A stretch of 64,000 bases of DNA from Schistocerca nitens (Eukaryota > Arthropoda > Insecta > Orthoptera > Acrididae), in the NCBI RefSeq assembly GCF_023898315.1, contig NC_064618.1, positions 247,293,076 through 247,357,075 on the forward strand, read 5' to 3'. The notes below the pieces were generated by a model that saw only the letters and a list, made by a program, of their open reading frames with translations, searched no databases and had not been told where the DNA came from. Positions 11,602 through 23,399 of this stretch are shown here, in pieces. The position numbers were made by a program, and so were the translations under genes. Position 1 is the first letter of the stretch, and each line of letters begins with the position of its first letter.

Positions 11602-12863
11602 TAGTGGCAACTATTTATTCACAGCTGTTACAAAAGAGTTACATGTTTGCACCTGTTACTATCCTTCAGAGTTGTCACCAGCGTTGCGTAGAACCCATTG
11701 CCAGCGATGTGGAAGGCATAGTATACTGTTAGCAGAGCCTGTTCTGATGATGGTGCGAATGGAGTGGTCTACTGCCTGTTGAATCTCTGGTACAGTTCTG
11801 AAGCAAATGCCACAAAGTGGTTCCTTCATCTTCAGAATCAAATCAAAGTCACAAGGACTTAAGTCCGGGGAGTATGATGGATGGTACAGTACTTTCCAGT
11901 CCCATTGACTGAACAGAGCAACCACAGTTTGCTCTGTATGCGCCCGTGCATTGTTGTGTAAAATGATAGGTGGGTTGCGCAGAAAGTGTCGCTGCTTCTT
12001 TTGCAAAGCTGGTCGCAGGTGATGCTCCAAAAACAAACAGTGATACTGTACATTGACGATCTGCCATGGAGGAACATAATGCGTTTGGATAACACCATCT
12101 CAGTCATACACGAGAATCACCATACTGGGGCTCTGATGCACTTTTGACTTTCACGGCAACCCATAATGACATCATTCGTTGGACTGGCGTTTCAGTTTTG
12201 GCTCGTACAATGTGACCCATGTCTCATCCAGTGTTAAGATAAGGAGTAAGAAAGCCTCTCCTTCACATTCATAGCACTCGAAGTGTGTCTGAGCAGCATT
12301 GTGACGCATCCATTTCAGCATTTCTGTCAAGTCATGTGGAACCCATCATGTTGCAATTTTTTGTATGCCCAGGTGTTCCTTTAGGATGCGAAGCACAGTC
12401 GTATGCGCTAATCCGGTTCCATGGGTGAGCTCACAAATCGTATGGCATCAATCACTGTCTTCTAACATGGCAACAGCACGTACTTCTTCTTCAGAGACAC
12501 TAGGATGACCTGCCTGATGCATGTCTACCAGTTTGCCGACCTTCATTGAAGGCGTTTACCAATGTGCCACTGTTCTGTACAGAAATGTAGATTCCCCGCA
12601 CGCCTCTTGAAGACCTTGATGACACTGTCGTGCTGTACGACCTCTGGCACATTCAATCTTGATCCTGTTTCAAAAACATAGTGACACCATTACGTTAGAC
12701 CGCTCACTCACAAGTGACTGTGTTTCCCTCGATTGAGTGCACGCTGGTGACTTGGGATGGAAGAGTCCGTTTGCTCATAGGTAAGGTAGGTATGTCAACA
12801 TGTGCTCTCAGTGACAATAGTAGATTCCATTGCATAGTGTCTCCACAGCAGTGTTGCCACTAT
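11602..12863 (-). mobile_element. Mariner transposon, decayed, directly abutting the LINE tail
   Basis: The left tip reads tagtggcaac at 11602 and the right tip ends in gttgccacta at 12862, so short inverted repeats define the element. It begins three bases after the LINE tail. The transposase lies on the minus strand. The 1.26-kb length is standard for mariner. Confidence 0.8.
11656..12670 (-). pseudogene. Mariner transposase remnant
   Basis: On the minus strand the catalytic core is recognisable: LDETWVTLYEPKLKRQSNEW near 12230-12170, then ILHNNARAHTE and YHPSYSPDLSPCDFDLI in the 12036-11659 frame. The second catalytic Asp of the HDNARPH-type motif is Asn here (HNNARAH), which should abolish activity. 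The N-terminal part around 12560 keeps a helix-turn-helix-like segment but contains stops and frameshifts. DDE/D transposases of this kind move the element by cut and paste at TA sites. Confidence 0.82.
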
Positions 12864-13009
12864 TGAAGTTCCAACCTACGTACGAAGATAACATGTTTTC
12901 TGTGCCACATAATCTTGTTAGCTTTATCTGCCTATAAATCATGAGAAAGAGCAAGACAAGCAATTTAAAAAGTTTGTATTTTAGATATCCTAGTTTAGGT
13001 ACACTACAA

Positions 13010-13285
13010 AAGGGAAGAGTAGATAGATGAAGATGAGGTAGGATGTATGATACCGTGAGAAGAATTTAACAGAGCATTTATAGACTTTAACCGAAACAAG
13101 ACTGCTGGAGTACACAACATTCCCTCAGAGCTATTGAGATACTTCGGATAGCCAGCCATGAGAAAACAATTCCTCCTGGTGTGCAAGATGTGAGATAGGT
13201 GAAATACCCTCAGACTTCAGGAATAATGTAATAATTCCAAAAAAAGCAGGTGCTGACAATGTGAATATTATTGAACGATAGTTGC

Positions 13286-13287
<2 letters not shown>
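13010..13287 (+). pseudogene. RTE LINE fragment (RT N-terminal region)
   Basis: Nucleotide similarity to 10040-10340 of the intact copy is clear: nnRNKTxGVHNIPSELL corresponds to SRNKAPGVDNIPLELL, and gaaataccctcagacttc is shared exactly. Stops and small indels break the frame. The homology runs straight into a compound microsatellite at 13289, which truncates it. Confidence 0.8.

Positions 13288-13288
<1 letters not shown>

Positions 13289-13369
<81 letters not shown>
13289..13369. repeat. Compound (AC)n(AG)n microsatellite
   Basis: An AC run of about 19 units switches to an AG run of about 21 units at 13327. It sits exactly at the broken edge of the RTE fragment. Confidence 0.98.
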
Positions 13370-13372
<3 letters not shown>

Positions 13373-13599
13373 AAAATTTGCACCGCAAATATTGTGGGAA
13401 TTGAAAGTGTTGCTGACGTGCAGTTTTCAGAATGTCTGTGGTCCTTGTTGCAGGATTTTAGTGTGAGTTGTGTATGAGATATTGTATTTTGGGTACTTCC
13501 CACACAGCCACTTGTCAAATACCTGTGGTAGGACACACTAAATAACAACATAAGTGGATACACTAGTTACGTGGATTCTGTCCAGTAACGAGACAACTG

Positions 13600-14600
13600 A
13601 TCAACACAGGTTATGTTCAGAATAACCACCAACAGCGGCAATACATGCTTCCAGTCTGGTATGGAATGACTGTTTCACATGTGCTAGCGTTTCGGTGGAG
13701 AGGCCTGAGCAGCTGCAGTAATACATAGTTGCATATCATCAGGCGTTTTTGTTATGTCTTTGTAGGCAGGATGTTTCAGCTTTCCACACAGAAGAATAGG
13801 CTGCAGGCATAAAATCCGGGAAACAGGCTAGCCAAGGTACAGGTCCTTTGTGTCTAATCCAACGATTTGGAAATAATTCCTGAAGACATGCTGTAGTACT
13901 TTCTGCATTATGGGCTGGACAACCATCATTTTGGTACCACAGGTTCCTCCTAGTTTGCAGAGGAAGGTCTTCTAGCATCCGTGGAAGATGGTCTGTTAGG
14001 GGCTGCGATACTTGTGCCCATTCAATTTTCCACCTCTGAAAAATGGGCCTATGAGTTGATAATTCACTGCCCCACACCACAAATTTGCACTCCATGGATG
14101 CTGATGTTCCTCCTAACAAAGCCAACAGGTATTGTCAACACATCAATAGTGGATGTTTTGGCAGTTTACCTGGCTGTGATTGGGAAATGTGGCTTCATCA
14201 CTAAAAAGGATATGATAAATCTAGACTATCCTGTCTTAATGTCCATGTTCAGAAGTTAACATGATTCTCATAATCATTTCCATGCAGCTCTTGATGTAAA
14301 GAGATGTGATAGGGATTAAACTTATGCTGATGGAGAATGGCTAGGACACTTGCCTAACTCATGCCACAGTCCTTGTGTATCGCGCAGGAGCCAATGTGCA
14401 GATCAGCGGCAACAGCAGTAATAACATTAATTTCCCACTCTTCTGTCATCACTTGTTTCCTTCTGTTATGTTGTCTAGGTGTTACACTACCACTTTCACA
14501 TAACTGGATGAAGAGGTTGATAAATAATTGCAGAGATGGTTGACATCTGTTAAGATATCTTGCCTCATACACTGCACAAGAATAAACTGCATTCTTCCCA
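13600..14600 (-). pseudogene. Mariner-like transposase remnant (HTH/DDE family)
   Basis: The minus strand at 14572-14354 encodes QLCESGSVTPRQHNRRKQV, a typical linker after the N-terminal helix-turn-helix of this insect transposase family. The 14125-13739 frame gives RNLWYQNDGCPAHNAEST and FPNRWIRHKGPVPW, which match the WYQxDGxPxH and FPxRWIGRxGPxxW blocks around the second catalytic Asp. The final acidic block is degenerate (FPDFMPAAYSSVW in place of SPDLTPLDFFLW). Frames are broken between the two halves. I could not find convincing terminal repeats. Confidence 0.72.
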
Positions 14601-14959
14601 CTGGTAAATCACATTGTCCATTCACGAACTACTGCTTGGACTGTCGTACAGACTGACTGACAAGCAAGTCACAGTGCACTCAAGGAACCCACAAGCACAT
14701 GGTAAGCAAACATAACATCAACACACCTTGCAACTATGCAGGTTTAGTGGCACAAACAAGTGTCTGTGTGGAGACTATTCAAAATACAGTATCTTATAAA
14801 TGACTTGCTCTAGAATCCACCAACAACCACACTGACATTCTAATTTACCCTGCTTTTAGTTTGTTATGTCAATAGGCATTGTCCCATTTAAAAATATGTG
14901 TGTTTGCACAAAAAACACACTACCAATCCATTCTGTGAAAACTGTGTATCGGTAGTACT

Positions 14960-15480
14960 TTCCATTTCTGCCATATTTCTTCAGTGGTGTGATGATTGGT
15001 GTGTGGTGTTACATTGTCCAGGAAAAAGTGTTACATTGTCCAGGAAAAAAAGGGCTGTTTGAGGGTCCTGACATATTGGACAGAAGTTGTAATGCGTCCC
15101 TGCTCAAAAAAGCTATATTCACACCCACTGCACCCCATAATACTGTGGCCATAACTTTCCCTGTCAGTCACACCATTTTGAACTTTTCATTAATGAGTTA
15201 TTGTGATGCCATTCCATTGACTGCCTCTTTGATTCTGGTTAAAAAATGCCCCCATGTTTCATCTGCAGTCACAGTTTTTTTTCCAGGCACTTTCTAACTC
15301 CAAACAGAAGCGCTGCAAGGGTTGTTTTTCTCATCTCTTTATTCTGGTCGGTTAACATTCTTGGTACTCAAGTTGGACAAACGTTTGAGTGTCCCAGATG
15401 CTGAATAATCATCACCACACTGTCTTTATTGAGGGAGTTAATGCAACACAAATCGCTTGCTATTACCCAGCGGTCACCAT
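14960..15480 (-). pseudogene. Mariner transposase fragment
   Basis: On the minus strand TADETWGHF (about 15270-15240) and GKVMATVLWGAVGV (about 15160-15120) correspond to the first catalytic Asp motif (DETWxH) and the following beta-strand block (KVMxTVFWDxxG) of classical mariner transposases. A 26-bp direct duplication (gtgttacattgtccaggaaaaa type) is visible near 15006-15048. Stops are frequent and the rest cannot be read. Confidence 0.6.
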
Positions 15481-15859
15481 GAATTGTGTAATCAACTCAC
15501 TGAACGTTGTGTAAAGTCACTGATGTCACCGGCCTGCCGCACCACATTTCCTTAGCCAGTGACATTTGCCTTTCACTTTATTACGGCAATGAACCTATTG
15601 TCTGCCGGTGCTGATATCCACTGTTGCATCAATATACATATTCAAGAATTCTGTCACAGAATGCTGTCTAATGCGATCATCAGTGTTGTCCACTTTCCAA
15701 GCAACAACAGTACTGGCATCTGTTGACAGAGAAAGTTACTGCTGCAGTAGGTTGGAGACGCAGCTTTGCAGAATAGCACTAATTCAAATTTTTTACTTAA
15801 CAAACTATTTGAGGAGGAAAAATAGTAGCCATTACTTTTTGACTGACCCTCATATTTAC

Positions 15860-15965
15860 AACAGAATTGAAATACTGATAGAAGCCAACTTCAGGAAGAT
15901 TATTTCAGGTTCCAAAGAAATGTAGGGACCCACGAAGCAATGTTAACTCTTTCACTTACTGTACA
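15860..15965 (+). pseudogene. Short RTE LINE fragment
   Basis: LIEANFRKIISGSKEM followed by a frame shift to GTHEAMLT matches KLVEADLGEDQFGFRRNVGT and what follows at 10368-10450 of the intact copy, where the RT QFGFR block lies. Nucleotide similarity (tagaagccaacttcaggaagat) supports this. Both edges are undefined. Confidence 0.55.
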
Positions 15966-16139
15966 AGAAGAGGTCCCCACCGTGGGTTTCACATTTCAAA
16001 ACAATCAATACGGTTATGTATGTTAAGCCATTAATGTTGTTGGGCCCTCATTTGTGAGTAATCAACAGAAAAAACTTTTGAATTTTTTCGTGACACTCAA
16101 CAACTTTAAAAGTAGGAAGAATACACAAATTGCTTGTGT

Positions 16140-17440
16140 AGTGTAATAGTTGCAGCACAGTCATCAGATGCAAAAGGTTGTGGGTTTGAATCTTGTCATG
16201 GGCTTTGAAATTTTTTTTATTTTAAAATCTTTATCAAAATTACTTCATTATTTCTATCCAATTATTTGATTTAAATGTATTTTTTTTTATAGCTATTCCT
16301 TTTTTACATCATATTAATCGTCATATTAACTTTTTCACTTGCTCTCATTTTTCTTCCTATCATTCTTTCTCCTTTTGAAATATTTGTTCATGTGATTGTA
16401 ATTGTTGCTTTGTATTAACTTAAATGTAATTTCTTCCATTTTATGATCTTATATTTTTGTCAATGTTATTGCATTTATTATTTCTATGTCTCATCTTGCT
16501 TGAATTTCATTTAATGTATAACTTCTTCTTTTGTTTAAATCTTCATCTGCATTACTTTGTCCATAGTGTAAAAAGAATTTATTTTTCAGATTTTTGTATG
16601 ACAATTACCATGAAAAAGAAAGTACATCTTGGAACCCATTGCATAGTTTATCTCATCTTTTATTCTTTAACTGATAGATCAACATGTACAAATGTTTAAA
16701 TATTATCATAGGTAAATAAAAATAATTAAAGTCAAATGTACAAAGATTCCAAATGAACAAGAATTACATGCAGTCAAAATAAGGCCAAATAAAATAGTTA
16801 ACACAATATGAGGAAAAATTACCATCACGAGCTATATCTTGAGAATGTCTTTATTCTATCACATGACTGGTTTCGGCGGCACATTACCACCATTCTCAGG
16901 CCTACTGCCAAATGGGTATTTAATTTCCTTGGCACATTTACTGTGGGATCCTTGTTACCAGCACACGTGGGCTAGCTTTCATCAGGAGTCTGTACTCAAT
17001 GCCATGTTGTCTCCATTGATTGGGAGACACGGTATAGAGTACAAACTCCTGATGAAAGCTAGCCCACGTGTGCCAATACCAAGGACACCACAGCAAATGC
17101 GCCAAAAAAAATCAAATACTCCTTTGGCAGTGGGGCTGAGGATGACTAATGTACAGCTGAAACTAGTCGTATGATAGAATAAAGACATTCTCAAGATACA
17201 ACTGTGGTGATACTTTTTTATCATATATATCATCCTTGCAGTAAGCTGGACATCCATAAAGTTAATACAATGATTAAAATGATGTGACAAAAGAATAGAA
17301 ATAAAAAATTACTTTTTAACCAATTAATTGAATAAAAATAATGATCAAAGTCATTTTGATAAAGATTTAAAAAAATAAAAATATTTAAAGCACTTGACAA
17401 AATTCAAACACACAGCTTACTGCATGTGGAATTAAATAAT
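16140..17440. repeat. Large AT-rich inverted repeat, arms ~200 bp
   Basis: The left arm (about 16165-16340) and right arm (about 17265-17430) are reverse complements of each other with mismatches; for example aaaatctttatcaaaat occurs on the + strand at 16222 and on the - strand near 17370. Both arms carry a tRNA B-box-like string (gggtttgaatc at 16190; gtgtttgaatt on the minus strand of the right arm). The space between arms contains a second palindrome (16821-17212). This looks like a foldback DNA element whose identity I do not know. Confidence 0.7.
16821..17212. repeat. Near-perfect foldback element, ~390 bp
   Basis: The left half (from accatcacga at 16821) is matched in reverse complement by the right half (to actgtggtga at 17210). 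The centre is at about 17020, where only about 8 bases separate the arms (gttgtctcc / ggagacac). Strings such as cacacgtgggctagctttcatcagga occur in both arms. There is no coding capacity. It has the form of a foldback MITE. Confidence 0.85.
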
Positions 17441-17499
17441 ACTATACCAACAGCTGCTATACTGATATTGTTTCATAAGGCAACCAGTATCAACATTCC

Positions 17500-18325
17500 G
17501 TAGGTATTAACATCCATGGAGAAGAAATAAAAACTTTGAGGTTCGCCGATGACATTGTAATTCTGTCAGAGACAGCAAAGGACTTGGAAGAGCAGTTGAA
17601 TGGAATGGATGGTGTCTTGAAGGGAGGATATCAGATGAACATCAACAAAAGCAAAACGAGGATAATGGAATGTAGTCGAATTAAGTCGGGTGATGTTGAG
17701 GGTATTAGATTAGGAAATGAGACACTTGAAGTAGTAAAGGAGTTTTGCTATTTGGGGAGCAAAATAACTGATGATGGTCGAAGTAGAGAGGATATAAAAT
17801 GTAGACTGGCAATGGCAAGGAAAGCGTTTCTGAAGAAGAGAAATTTGTTAACATCGAGTATAGATTTAAGTGTCAGGAAGTCTTTTCTGAAAGTATTTGT
17901 ATGGAGTGTAGCCATGTATGGAAGTGAAACATGGATGATAAATAGTTTGGACAAGAAGAGAATAGAAGCTTTCGAAATGTGGTGCTACAGAAGAATGCTG
18001 AAGATTAGATGGGTAGATCACATAACTAATGAGGAGGTACTGAACAGGATTGGGGAGAAGAGGAGTTTGTGGCACAACTTGACCAGAAGAAGGGATCGGT
18101 TGGTAGGACATGTTCTGAGGCATCAAGGGATCACCAATTTAGTATTGGAGGGCAGTGTGGAGGGTAAAAATCGTAGGGGGAGACCAAGAGATGCATACAC
18201 TAAGCAGATTCAGAAGGATGTAGGTTGCAGTAGGTACTGGGAGATGAAGAAGCTTGCACAGGATAGAGTAGCATGGAGAGCTGCATCAAACCAGTCTCAG
18301 GACTGAAGACCACAACAACAACAAC
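17500..18325 (+). mobile_element. 5'-truncated RTE LINE with 11-bp target duplication
   Basis: The element starts inside the RT domain, runs to the normal stop and (ACA)n tail, and is flanked by atcaacattcc at 17489-17499 and again at 18326-18336. Target-primed reverse transcription commonly leaves such 5' truncation with a target site duplication. Similarity to the copy at 8.3 kb is very high over the whole 820 bp, with only scattered substitutions. Confidence 0.93.
17503..18306 (+). pseudogene. RTE LINE ORF, C-terminal 267 codons, open
   Basis: The frame is open from the truncation point to the native stop at 18304-18306. It keeps the catalytic FADDIVILSE box, the CYLGSKITDDG block and the C-terminal basic RRGRPRD segment, but lacks the endonuclease and most of RT. 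There is no ATG before the FADD motif. Where the 8.3-kb copy has a TAA stop, this copy reads a Val codon (GTA), so it documents the ancestral sense codon. It has no activity alone. Confidence 0.88.
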
Positions 18326-18899
18326 ATCAACATTCCACTCATGTAATTTTGAGGCCTGTTCCATAAACGACACAAAGTGCCACTTGAGCATGGATGAGTC
18401 AAGGCACTCGTTTCTGGTTCCATAGATAACCAAACTTCATGAGCATACATGCAGACCACACATGCTCATGAAATTTAGGTATCTATAGAACCAGATGAGA
18501 ATATGTGCTTCTATATGCAGGAGTTGTACTTGATGTCATTCGCGCAACAAGCCTGAAGGTGATATGACTGGAATGTTGGAACTGGTTGCCTAATAAAACA
18601 ATATCAATATAGTGCTTGTTGGTATAATATTACTACATTTCTTCGACCAGCCGCTGTCGTATACTCCTGAACCCAGGATGGAGCTATATTTATTTTGCGT
18701 ATGACAACCTTACCGTAACTGTTATACTGGGCAAGCAGCCTCTGCATCCTTCCTATCCTTAAAGCAGTAGAGTGTCACTGAAATTCTGAATTGTTTATTT
18801 GTCGCTTACTCACAAACGAGGGCCCACCAGAGTGCATGGCTGCAGGGTGTGATACCAAGGACCCTATGACTTACACCACCCTATAGATTATTTCAAAAG

Positions 18900-20990
18900 T
18901 TGAAACGTTAAAGAAGGGCAAACCTATTTTTATAGCATTTGTAGACTTGGAGATAAATCTTTTGATGATGTTGACTGGAATACACTCTTTAAAATTCTGA
19001 AGGTTGCAGAGATAAAATACAGATACTACAAGATTATATTCAACTTGGACAGAAACCGGACTGCAGTTATTAGGTTTGCCAGGATTGCCCACTGCGTGCC
19101 TGGAAACACCTATTGTTTTGTCAGTATGCAGACAGAGGACTGTTGTGTCATCGTTAGACGCAATAAAACAGTATTCAAGAGTATTACAAAGAATATAAGT
19201 CATTGCTGTGTCTTTGGCAGTGGGCAATGGCTACGTAATCCGAATCCAACTGTAGGCCAAGGCTGCCGAGGAAGCTGCATCGACTCTGAGTGGAAGTAGA
19301 TGACACTGGGGTGCAGCAGTTTGCCACCCAATGGTGACTTAGACATGCTCCGTTGGTAGCACTGCTTGGAGATGGCACTGACTGCTAAGTGTTTCAGAGA
19401 ATACTCAGTCTCAACCAGATAACTGTCCACATTATCCCATCAAGTGGACTGCGATGTTGGATGCTGTGATGTGCTGAATGCTGAACCTGGCCCACCAATA
19501 CTGTAGGCATTCATACTCTTACGACACTTGAGTTGTAGGATAGCTTCTGCCCTGGACTACCCATCAGTGCTTGCTGCTGTGCTGATTTCAGTACTGGATG
19601 ATGGACTTCATTATCTGTGGTTACAAATGGGTGATCTCCTCATAGAGCAGCAAGTGTGAGACCAACATAAGAACAATCCCACACACGAGATGTTAGTGCA
19701 CCGTCATCAGAGAATCGAGTGTGAACAACATGAATGCCATTGATCTTGCTGATTGTGTACTCTAGTGGATATGGAGTCTCTGCTCTGTGACGTTATTCCT
19801 CGTGACCGAATTTGTTCTGTTCGTCTTGAGTCGTCAGTGGTCTTCAGTTCTGCTACATTTGCTTAACAGAGGGTCTTCACTGCTTAGTCAGATACCTGCT
19901 AAGCAATGTCGCATCCTACTTAGTGTCTCTTACATAACATTACAGCGGCAGTTAGCTCTGCACTATTCTAATGATTTTCTGTTGAGCTCGCAATTTCACT
20001 CGAGAATGTCAACGTTGCTGTCTTCCTGGATGAGTAATGGTGTTGAAATGTTGACACTCCCCAGCTGGCAACTGTTGATAATTCCGTGTGATTGGTACTA
20101 GATGTTAAAACTTAGAAAATTTAACGCTGCCATTTCCTTCCCAATTCTTTGCGTAACAGAATTGCCAGACAGGAAAGAGAAACAGCAGCTGAGAAGGGAA
20201 TGAGACAGGGTGGTAGCCTATCCCCGATATTTTCGATCTGTACATTGAGCTAGCAATATGGGAGATCAAAGAAAAATTTAGAGAGGGAATTAAATTTTAA
20301 GAAGAAGAAATAAAAACTTTTAGGTTTGCTGATCACATTGTAGCTTTGCCAGACAACAAAGGTATTGGAAGAGTAGTTAAACAGAATGGACAGTGTCTTG
20401 AATGGAGGATACAAGATGAACATCAACAAAAGCAAAACAAAGGTAATGGAATGTAGTCAATTTGAATAAGGTAACACTGAGGGAATTAGGTTAGGAAATG
20501 AGATGCTAAAAGTAACAGCTGTATTTTGCTGTTTGAGCAGCAAAAAACTGATGATGGATGAAGTAGAGGGAATAGAAAATAGAGATTGGCTGTAGCAAGG
20601 AAATCGTTTCTGAGAAAGAGGAACTTATTATCATCAAATATTAATTTGAGTGTTAAGAAGTCTTTACTGAAGGTATTTGTTTGGAGTGTAGCTATGTGAG
20701 GAAGTGAAACGTGGACAATAAACAATTTGGTTAAGATGGTGATACGAACTATTGAAATGTGGTGGTGCAGAAGAATGCTGAAGATTAATGGGTAGGTCGT
20801 ATAAATACCGAGGTGGTTAATGAATATGTTTTAGGAGACAATAACTTGACTAAAAGAAGAAATTGATTGATAAGGCTTGTTCGGAGGTGTCAAGGAATTG
20901 TCAATTTGATATTGGAGGCAGGGGAGGTTTGGAGATGAAGATGCTTGCACAGGATAGGCTAGTGTAGAGAGCTATATCAAACCAAGACTA
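18900..20990 (+). pseudogene. Old RTE LINE copy split by an unidentified ~1.1-kb insertion
   Basis: The left part (18900-19075) matches KGKPTFLAFVDLVKAFDNVDW of the intact copy; the right part (about 20165-20990) resumes within a few codons (GREAVVGKGVRQG region) and continues through a degenerate FADD box (FADH here) to a degraded 3' end. Many stops, indels and substitutions make this much older than the copies at 8.3 and 17.5 kb. The 3' end near 20985 lacks a clean CAA tail. Confidence 0.8.
19076..20164. mobile_element. Unidentified insertion within the old RTE copy
   Basis: About 1.09 kb of unrelated sequence separates two LINE segments that should be adjacent. The string ttgccag occurs at both junctions (about 19077 and 20168), suggesting a 5-7 bp target duplication. 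I see no convincing TG...CA LTR ends, terminal inverted repeats or coding family. A solo LTR or a non-autonomous DNA element are both possible. Confidence 0.5.
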
Positions 20991-21972
20991 TAAGAACAAT
21001 ATAATTGTATCCATGGGACCTATACCTTGGCTTGCTTATTCACTTGGGTAAATGCACATGTCCATTCTCACTAAGGTTGCTGCTGATCACCGTGATAACA
21101 TCATCAATACCAACACATAAATTTTTGCTTGCCACAGGTAATCTGCTTACAAAGGATGTACGTTTCATATACGATAGAGACTGAAGTCATTTCCATGTAC
21201 AGCATTTCAAAGAAGCAAATGTGTAATGTTGAGTTCAGTGAGCTAGTGCTCTAATACTGGTTGAAGGCGTTGGTTTGAAATGGGGAATGCATCTCCATTA
21301 AATTCAAGAGCTCTCACTGTTCTTTGCTTTCATGTAAAGGAGTTGACTACTGATTATCTTCTGTATCGAAAATGTTCAACATTTTGTCTCCTCAGACCCA
21401 TTGGCACTGCATTCCAGCTTCAGTTGAAAATACAAATCACTGCAACCAGTCATATTTATTATTCTTTTCACTACATGTTATTTCAGTTAATAATGCATGA
21501 CTCTTTTTTGGCAGCTTGTGACGCTGTCTGACAAAAAAACTAGTTTAGTTGAAGGCTCAAAGTTACATGGACACAAAAGTTGCATTGGTGAAGATTAACA
21601 TATATTAATTAATTGAACTAAGCAAAGATTGGTTATTAAGAGCTACTAAGTGCAAAGAACATGGTTGTGTGTGTGTGTAAAAATGCGTAGTGACAATACA
21701 GTGATTTATATTTCCAATTGTCATTTCATAATGGGCACATACACACCTTACTTAAAATGTTTTTAGCTATGGTTGTCTGTCAAATTTCATTTTATTAAGT
21801 GTTCCATACACAACTCTGCACTTGATGTAAAGGTTTTTGCAAATCCCATGCTGCACCCTACAAATAAATTATTAACAGAGACTGCTTTAACTACTGAATG
21901 TTAGTGCTCACAGGGACTGTTATATCCCCTTTCAGTCTGTTTCCAATACTCTTGTTTTTTTTATTTTTGTAG
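20991..21972. other. Unassigned, probably intronic
   Basis: No family recognised. The sequence ends in a T-rich stretch (ttgttttttttatttttgtag) that serves as the polypyrimidine tract and acceptor for the exon at 21973. Confidence 0.6.
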
Positions 21973-22191
21973 CACATAGATGGCCATATGGCTACAGAAC
22001 AACTAAGAAAGCGAACATATCAAGAGGAATTAAGGAAACAAATTGAAGAAAAGCGACAACTGGAAGCACAGCAAAGGGAAAAAGAAAGAAGAGAGGAGGA
22101 AATTATTCTGAAAAGAGTTGAAGAGCAGCAACTTAGAATGAAATTAGAATTTGAAAGAGAGCAAGCTCAACGCAGACACAAAGTAGAGAAG
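21973..22191 (+). CDS. Internal exon of a host coiled-coil protein (CCDC66/CSPP1-like?)
   Basis: The exon is 219 bp (73 codons), opens in phase 0 after a T-rich tract ending in tttttgtag and closes in phase 0 before gtaagc. The peptide is a highly charged helix: YQEELRKQIEEKRQLEAQ, then REKERREEE and EEQQLRMKLEFEREQAQRR, with hydrophobic spacing typical of a single coiled coil. The YxEELxxQIEEKxxxxxxxxxxRxxEE pattern reminds me of centrosomal/ciliary proteins of the CCDC66 and CSPP1 type, but a charged coiled coil of this length can mislead, so no symbol is given. It is an internal exon; the initiating methionine is not in this piece. It is joined, by matching phase, to 33834-34619. Confidence 0.8.
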
Positions 22192-23399
22192 GTAAGCTGC
22201 AGGTAGCTGTTCAATATGCTTTGATTCTTATTACCCATGTAATTCTTCAGACAACCAATGGCTGAGGACTCTAATTCCAATTATCTTCTGCTGGTAAGTG
22301 CTGATTGAGGGGGATGGTTGGAACTTCAGTTCTGCAAATACTCTTTACAACTACCCTTTCTCGATATGTGTGCTGAATTCAGCATTTTCTTTGGCAAATG
22401 ATACACCACCAGGCCACCATAAATTCCAGTTCAGCATACATTACTCGAAATGTTAAAGAAATCATATTTGATCTTTTTAACTTCAAATATGCAACAGGAC
22501 AGTTTCTTAACTAGTGAAAACATTTAATTCCTTCCTGCAAACTTGGGAACATGTTTAACTATTGTAGTGTTGCTCTGTGGAACTACACAGGAAGGATCTC
22601 CTCATAACTGACAATCAACTTCTTCCTCAGTTTGATTTTAGAACCGAGACACCTCATTAGTCACTTTTAAGATGGGATGGGGGAATATCTCTCCATTGTT
22701 GATTACTTGAACGTGTTGAAAGTGTCCTGTAAACAGGCTTAACTATGCGGACAGATGTTTTCTGTTTTCCACAACCATGAGAAGGCCCACAATACTACTA
22801 AGAAAACAGATCTCTGTGTGGAGCCCTGAGCATGTGTTACCCTCCTCCCCCGCTTTTGTAATGTTGTTCTTCCTCCCACATTATTTTTGATATTGAGTTA
22901 ATGATGGTGCTATCAGTTGTTTTTTTTAAACAAGAGAATGGTGGCCCTTGTGGTACTATTGTAAATGTGACCCCTTTTCTAGTTCCCTTCCTGCTTCCTG
23001 ATGGCCTTTATCAGCAATGAGACACACAGCCACAAGTTTCCTTCCCTTTTATTTCTTTTATTTTATTTTTTTCCTAGTAGCCGTAAATAGTGTGTGGTCC
23101 AAAGTAATGAACCTAATTCAAAGTGGACAACATTTTTAATTTTCTACTCTTTTAACCAGTCTCCTCTAAACCCCACAACAGTTGCAGTGTCATAGAATCT
23201 TCATTGATTTCATCCCCATTGATCTCTTCATTTCATTTCGATGAAATTTTATTTATATCCTTTGTGGCAGGGTGAGGCACTATTCACAGGCTCCATTACC
23301 CAATGTTACAGTTTCCATGAAGTCCTTGGAAGAATATATGGTGATAGTGCTTGGAAATCGTAGATGGAAAAACCGAACAATATAAAAAGTATGACTCGC
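22192..23399. other. Intron sequence, nothing recognised
   Basis: This is the 5' part of the 11.6-kb intron. It starts with the donor gtaagc. I see no TE family or coding stretch, only T-rich runs near 22920 and 23045-23075. Confidence 0.6.

Larger units (their letters stand above)
17455..18615. repeat. Palindromic repeat split by an RTE insertion
   Basis: Left arm: 17455-17499 continuing at 18337-18365 after the LINE. Right arm: about 18545-18615, in reverse complement. Shared strings include gatattgttt, ggcaaccagt and aacattcca. If the LINE and one target duplication are ignored the left arm becomes continuous, so the LINE landed in a pre-existing foldback repeat. Confidence 0.75.
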
